In this document: positions 5,751-7,002 of the stretch, piece after piece
How the letters are laid out: the number at the start of each line of letters is the position of its first letter
How positions within the stretch are numbered: position 1 is the first letter of the stretch
Source: Bacillota bacterium
Lineage (GTDB): Bacteria; Bacillota; Desulfotomaculia; Desulfotomaculales; JAJYZD01
Assembly: GCA_021800315.1 (NCBI GenBank)
Contig: JAJYZD010000202.1
Coordinates: 1 to 7,002, forward strand
Reading direction: 5' to 3'
DNA: 7,002 bases
Made by a program: the position numbers and the translations under genes
Notes under the pieces: generated by a model
Seen by the model: the letters and a program-made list of their open reading frames with translations, nothing else
What the model was told of the DNA's origin: nothing
The model's database searches: none

Positions 5751-7002
5751 TCAGTTGCTCTCCAGCGTAAGGCGGCTCCCCGCCCCGGAGGCTTCGGCCG
5801 GGCAGACGACCAACTGGCGGGGAAAGCGGTTGCGCAACTCCGGCACGTGGCTGATGATTCCTATGGTTAAATGTTCCAGGCGGAGCCTTTCCAGGGTGGA
5901 GACCACCGTTTCCAGCAGGCCGGGATCCAGCGTGCCGAAGCCTTCGTCAAGAAAGAAGAACTCCAGGGGATAACGGCCCTTCATCTGGATCTGCAGCGAG
6001 AGCGCCAGGGCCAGGGCCAGGGAGACCACGAAGGTCTCCCCGCCGGAGAGGGTGGAGACCGGCCGGCGCACCCCGCCGTTGGCATCGTCCCGGATGACGA
6101 AGTTGCCTTCCGAGTCCACTTCCAGGGCATACCGGTAGTTAGTAAGAACACCCAGGCGGTGGGAGGCGTCCGAGGCCATGCTCACCAATTGTTCTTCGGC
6201 CAGGAAATCGACAAAGGCCTTGCCCCGGAAAAGACCCCGCAAAAGCTCCAGCTGGCCCTTGCGGGCCGCCGCCCGGTCCGCTGTTCCCCTGAGTTCCTTC
6301 CAGCGGATGTTGTTTTGTTGGATCTTCTCATATTCTTTGCCCCGGGCCCCCTTGTCCTCCAGGGCCCGGTCCCTGGCCCCGGCGGCCTGGACCACGGCGT
6401 CCTGGCAGGCCTCCCACCCGGCCGCCGCCAGTTCCCGCCCCGCCAGCTTCGTCCGGAGTTCGCGCAACCGGTTGCTCTGCCTGTCCCATTCCCTTTCATA
6501 AGCAGCCAGGTTTTTCTGTTCTTCTTCCTGTTCCACAGCCGGCAAGAGCGCTTCGCGTACTTCCTGGCCGCTGATAAAACCTTCCTCGTCCAAAGCGGCT
6601 TGCAGTTCCGACAGGCTTTTCGCTGATCGCCCGGCGGCGAGGTGAAAGGAGTTTTCCGCTACCGCCAGATCCTTTTCCACGGTTTCCCTTCTCGCCGCGA
6701 CCTCCCCGGCCGCTTCCCCGGTCGCGACCTCCATCCCCGCCAACTCGGCCAGAACCTTTTTCGTTTCCTCCAGGAGTCGGCCCGCCGGTTGCCCGCCGGT
6801 GACAAGGGCCACTTCCTGCTGCTTTTCGCCGCTCTCCCGGCCCGTCTGGGCCAGGCGCGCGGCGACCGTGGAGATCTCCACCATCAACCCGCTCACACGC
6901 CCGGCCTGTTGTTCCAAGGCGGCCGTAACGCTCCGACGCCTTTGTTCCAGGTCCTCCCTCTGCCGCTCCAGCTCCATTCGCAGCAAATCCCGCTCATCAA
7001 TG
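5751..7002 (-). CDS. sbcC: SbcC nuclease subunit, C-terminal part (5' end beyond window)
   Basis: SbcC is the SMC/Rad50-like ATPase that works with the SbcD nuclease to open hairpins and process blocked DNA ends. The reading frame stays open to the window edge, so the gene is cut here. Counting from the in-frame TTG at 6986, residues 1-245 are glutamate/arginine-rich coiled coil with a break near 136-150 (EEGFISGQEVREALL). Then come the conserved GKAFVDFLAEEQL segment (255-267), the ABC signature LSGGE (313-317, about 6050-6036), Walker B FFFLDEGFGTLD (343-354) and the H-loop ISHVPELRNR (378-387). No CxxC zinc hook is present, which fits because the hook lies upstream of this arm. Walker A, the N-terminal arm and sbcD would be to the right. 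The internal TTG is not the true start. Confidence 0.93.
   Translation of the reverse strand, partial: IDERDLLRMELERQREDLEQRRRSVTAALEQQAGRVSGLMVEISTVAARLAQTGRESGEKQQEVALVTGGQPAGRLLEETKKVLAELAGMEVATGEAAGEVAARRETVEKDLAVAENSFHLAAGRSAKSLSELQAALDEEGFISGQEVREALLPAVEQEEEQKNLAAYEREWDRQSNRLRELRTKLAGRELAAAGWEACQDAVVQAAGARDRALEDKGARGKEYEKIQQNNIRWKELRGTADRAAARKGQLELLRGLFRGKAFVDFLAEEQLVSMASDASHRLGVLTNYRYALEVDSEGNFVIRDDANGGVRRPVSTLSGGETFVVSLALALALSLQIQMKGRYPLEFFFLDEGFGTLDPGLLETVVSTLERLRLEHLTIGIISHVPELRNRFPRQLVVCPAEASGAGSRLTLESN

Noticed and set aside
6004..6021. Three tandem GCCAGG units inside sbcC
   Set aside because: They encode the LALALA part of a conserved SbcC helix just after the signature motif; codon bias on a repetitive helix explains them.
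5871..6626. A 251-codon plus-strand frame opposite sbcC
   Set aside because: Antisense to conserved SbcC motifs; no domain and no start signal.
6984..6986. TTG as the start of the sbcC gene
   Set aside because: The frame continues upstream with coiled-coil residues to the window edge, and the N-terminal ATPase half is missing, so this is an internal codon.

Overview
The window is GC-rich bacterial DNA (around 60% G+C by eye). Every gene I can support lies on the minus strand, so transcription runs from the right edge to the left. The ribosome-binding sites close to the AAGGAGGTGA consensus, the frequent TTG/GTG starts and the style of the SbcC and flavin-reductase proteins suggest a GC-rich Firmicute, perhaps a Clostridia/Peptococcaceae-like lineage. 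That assignment is inference only; no rRNA or other marker gene is present.

Layout in the direction of transcription. (1) 7002-5751: the C-terminal part of SbcC, the SMC-like ATPase of the SbcCD nuclease, cut by the window edge. (2) 5680-4841: an alpha/beta hydrolase of the monoacylglycerol lipase/lysophospholipase type with a complete catalytic triad. (3) 4840-4720: an intergenic stretch holding a good sigma-A-type promoter (TTGACG, 18 bp, TATTAT) followed directly by a near-perfect 31-bp palindrome, probably the operator of the next gene. (4) 4719-4234: a MarR-family regulator. (5) 4244-2454 and 2473-704: two tandem paralogous 14-TM DHA2-type MFS exporters, about 77% identical by hand count with no gaps, each overlapping the gene before it. 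(6) 578-15: a flavin reductase-like FMN-binding protein, 125 bp downstream of the second exporter.

The marR-mfsB-mfsA block reads as a self-regulated efflux operon: MarR would sit on its own promoter until a ligand releases it, and overlapping starts would couple translation of the two pumps. The flavin reductase may belong to the same transcript, since I see no convincing promoter in front of it.

The most interesting points are: a perfect Shine-Dalgarno placed 43 nt before the only in-frame start of the flavin reductase, with a strong hairpin exactly filling the gap; loss of the TM1 acidic residue (Asp to Asn) in only one of the two duplicated exporters; and a tail on the first exporter that resembles the tail of MarR, which may be a scar of the duplication. 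I found no CRISPR, tRNA, rRNA, insertion sequence or phage gene, and no clearly novel defence system.
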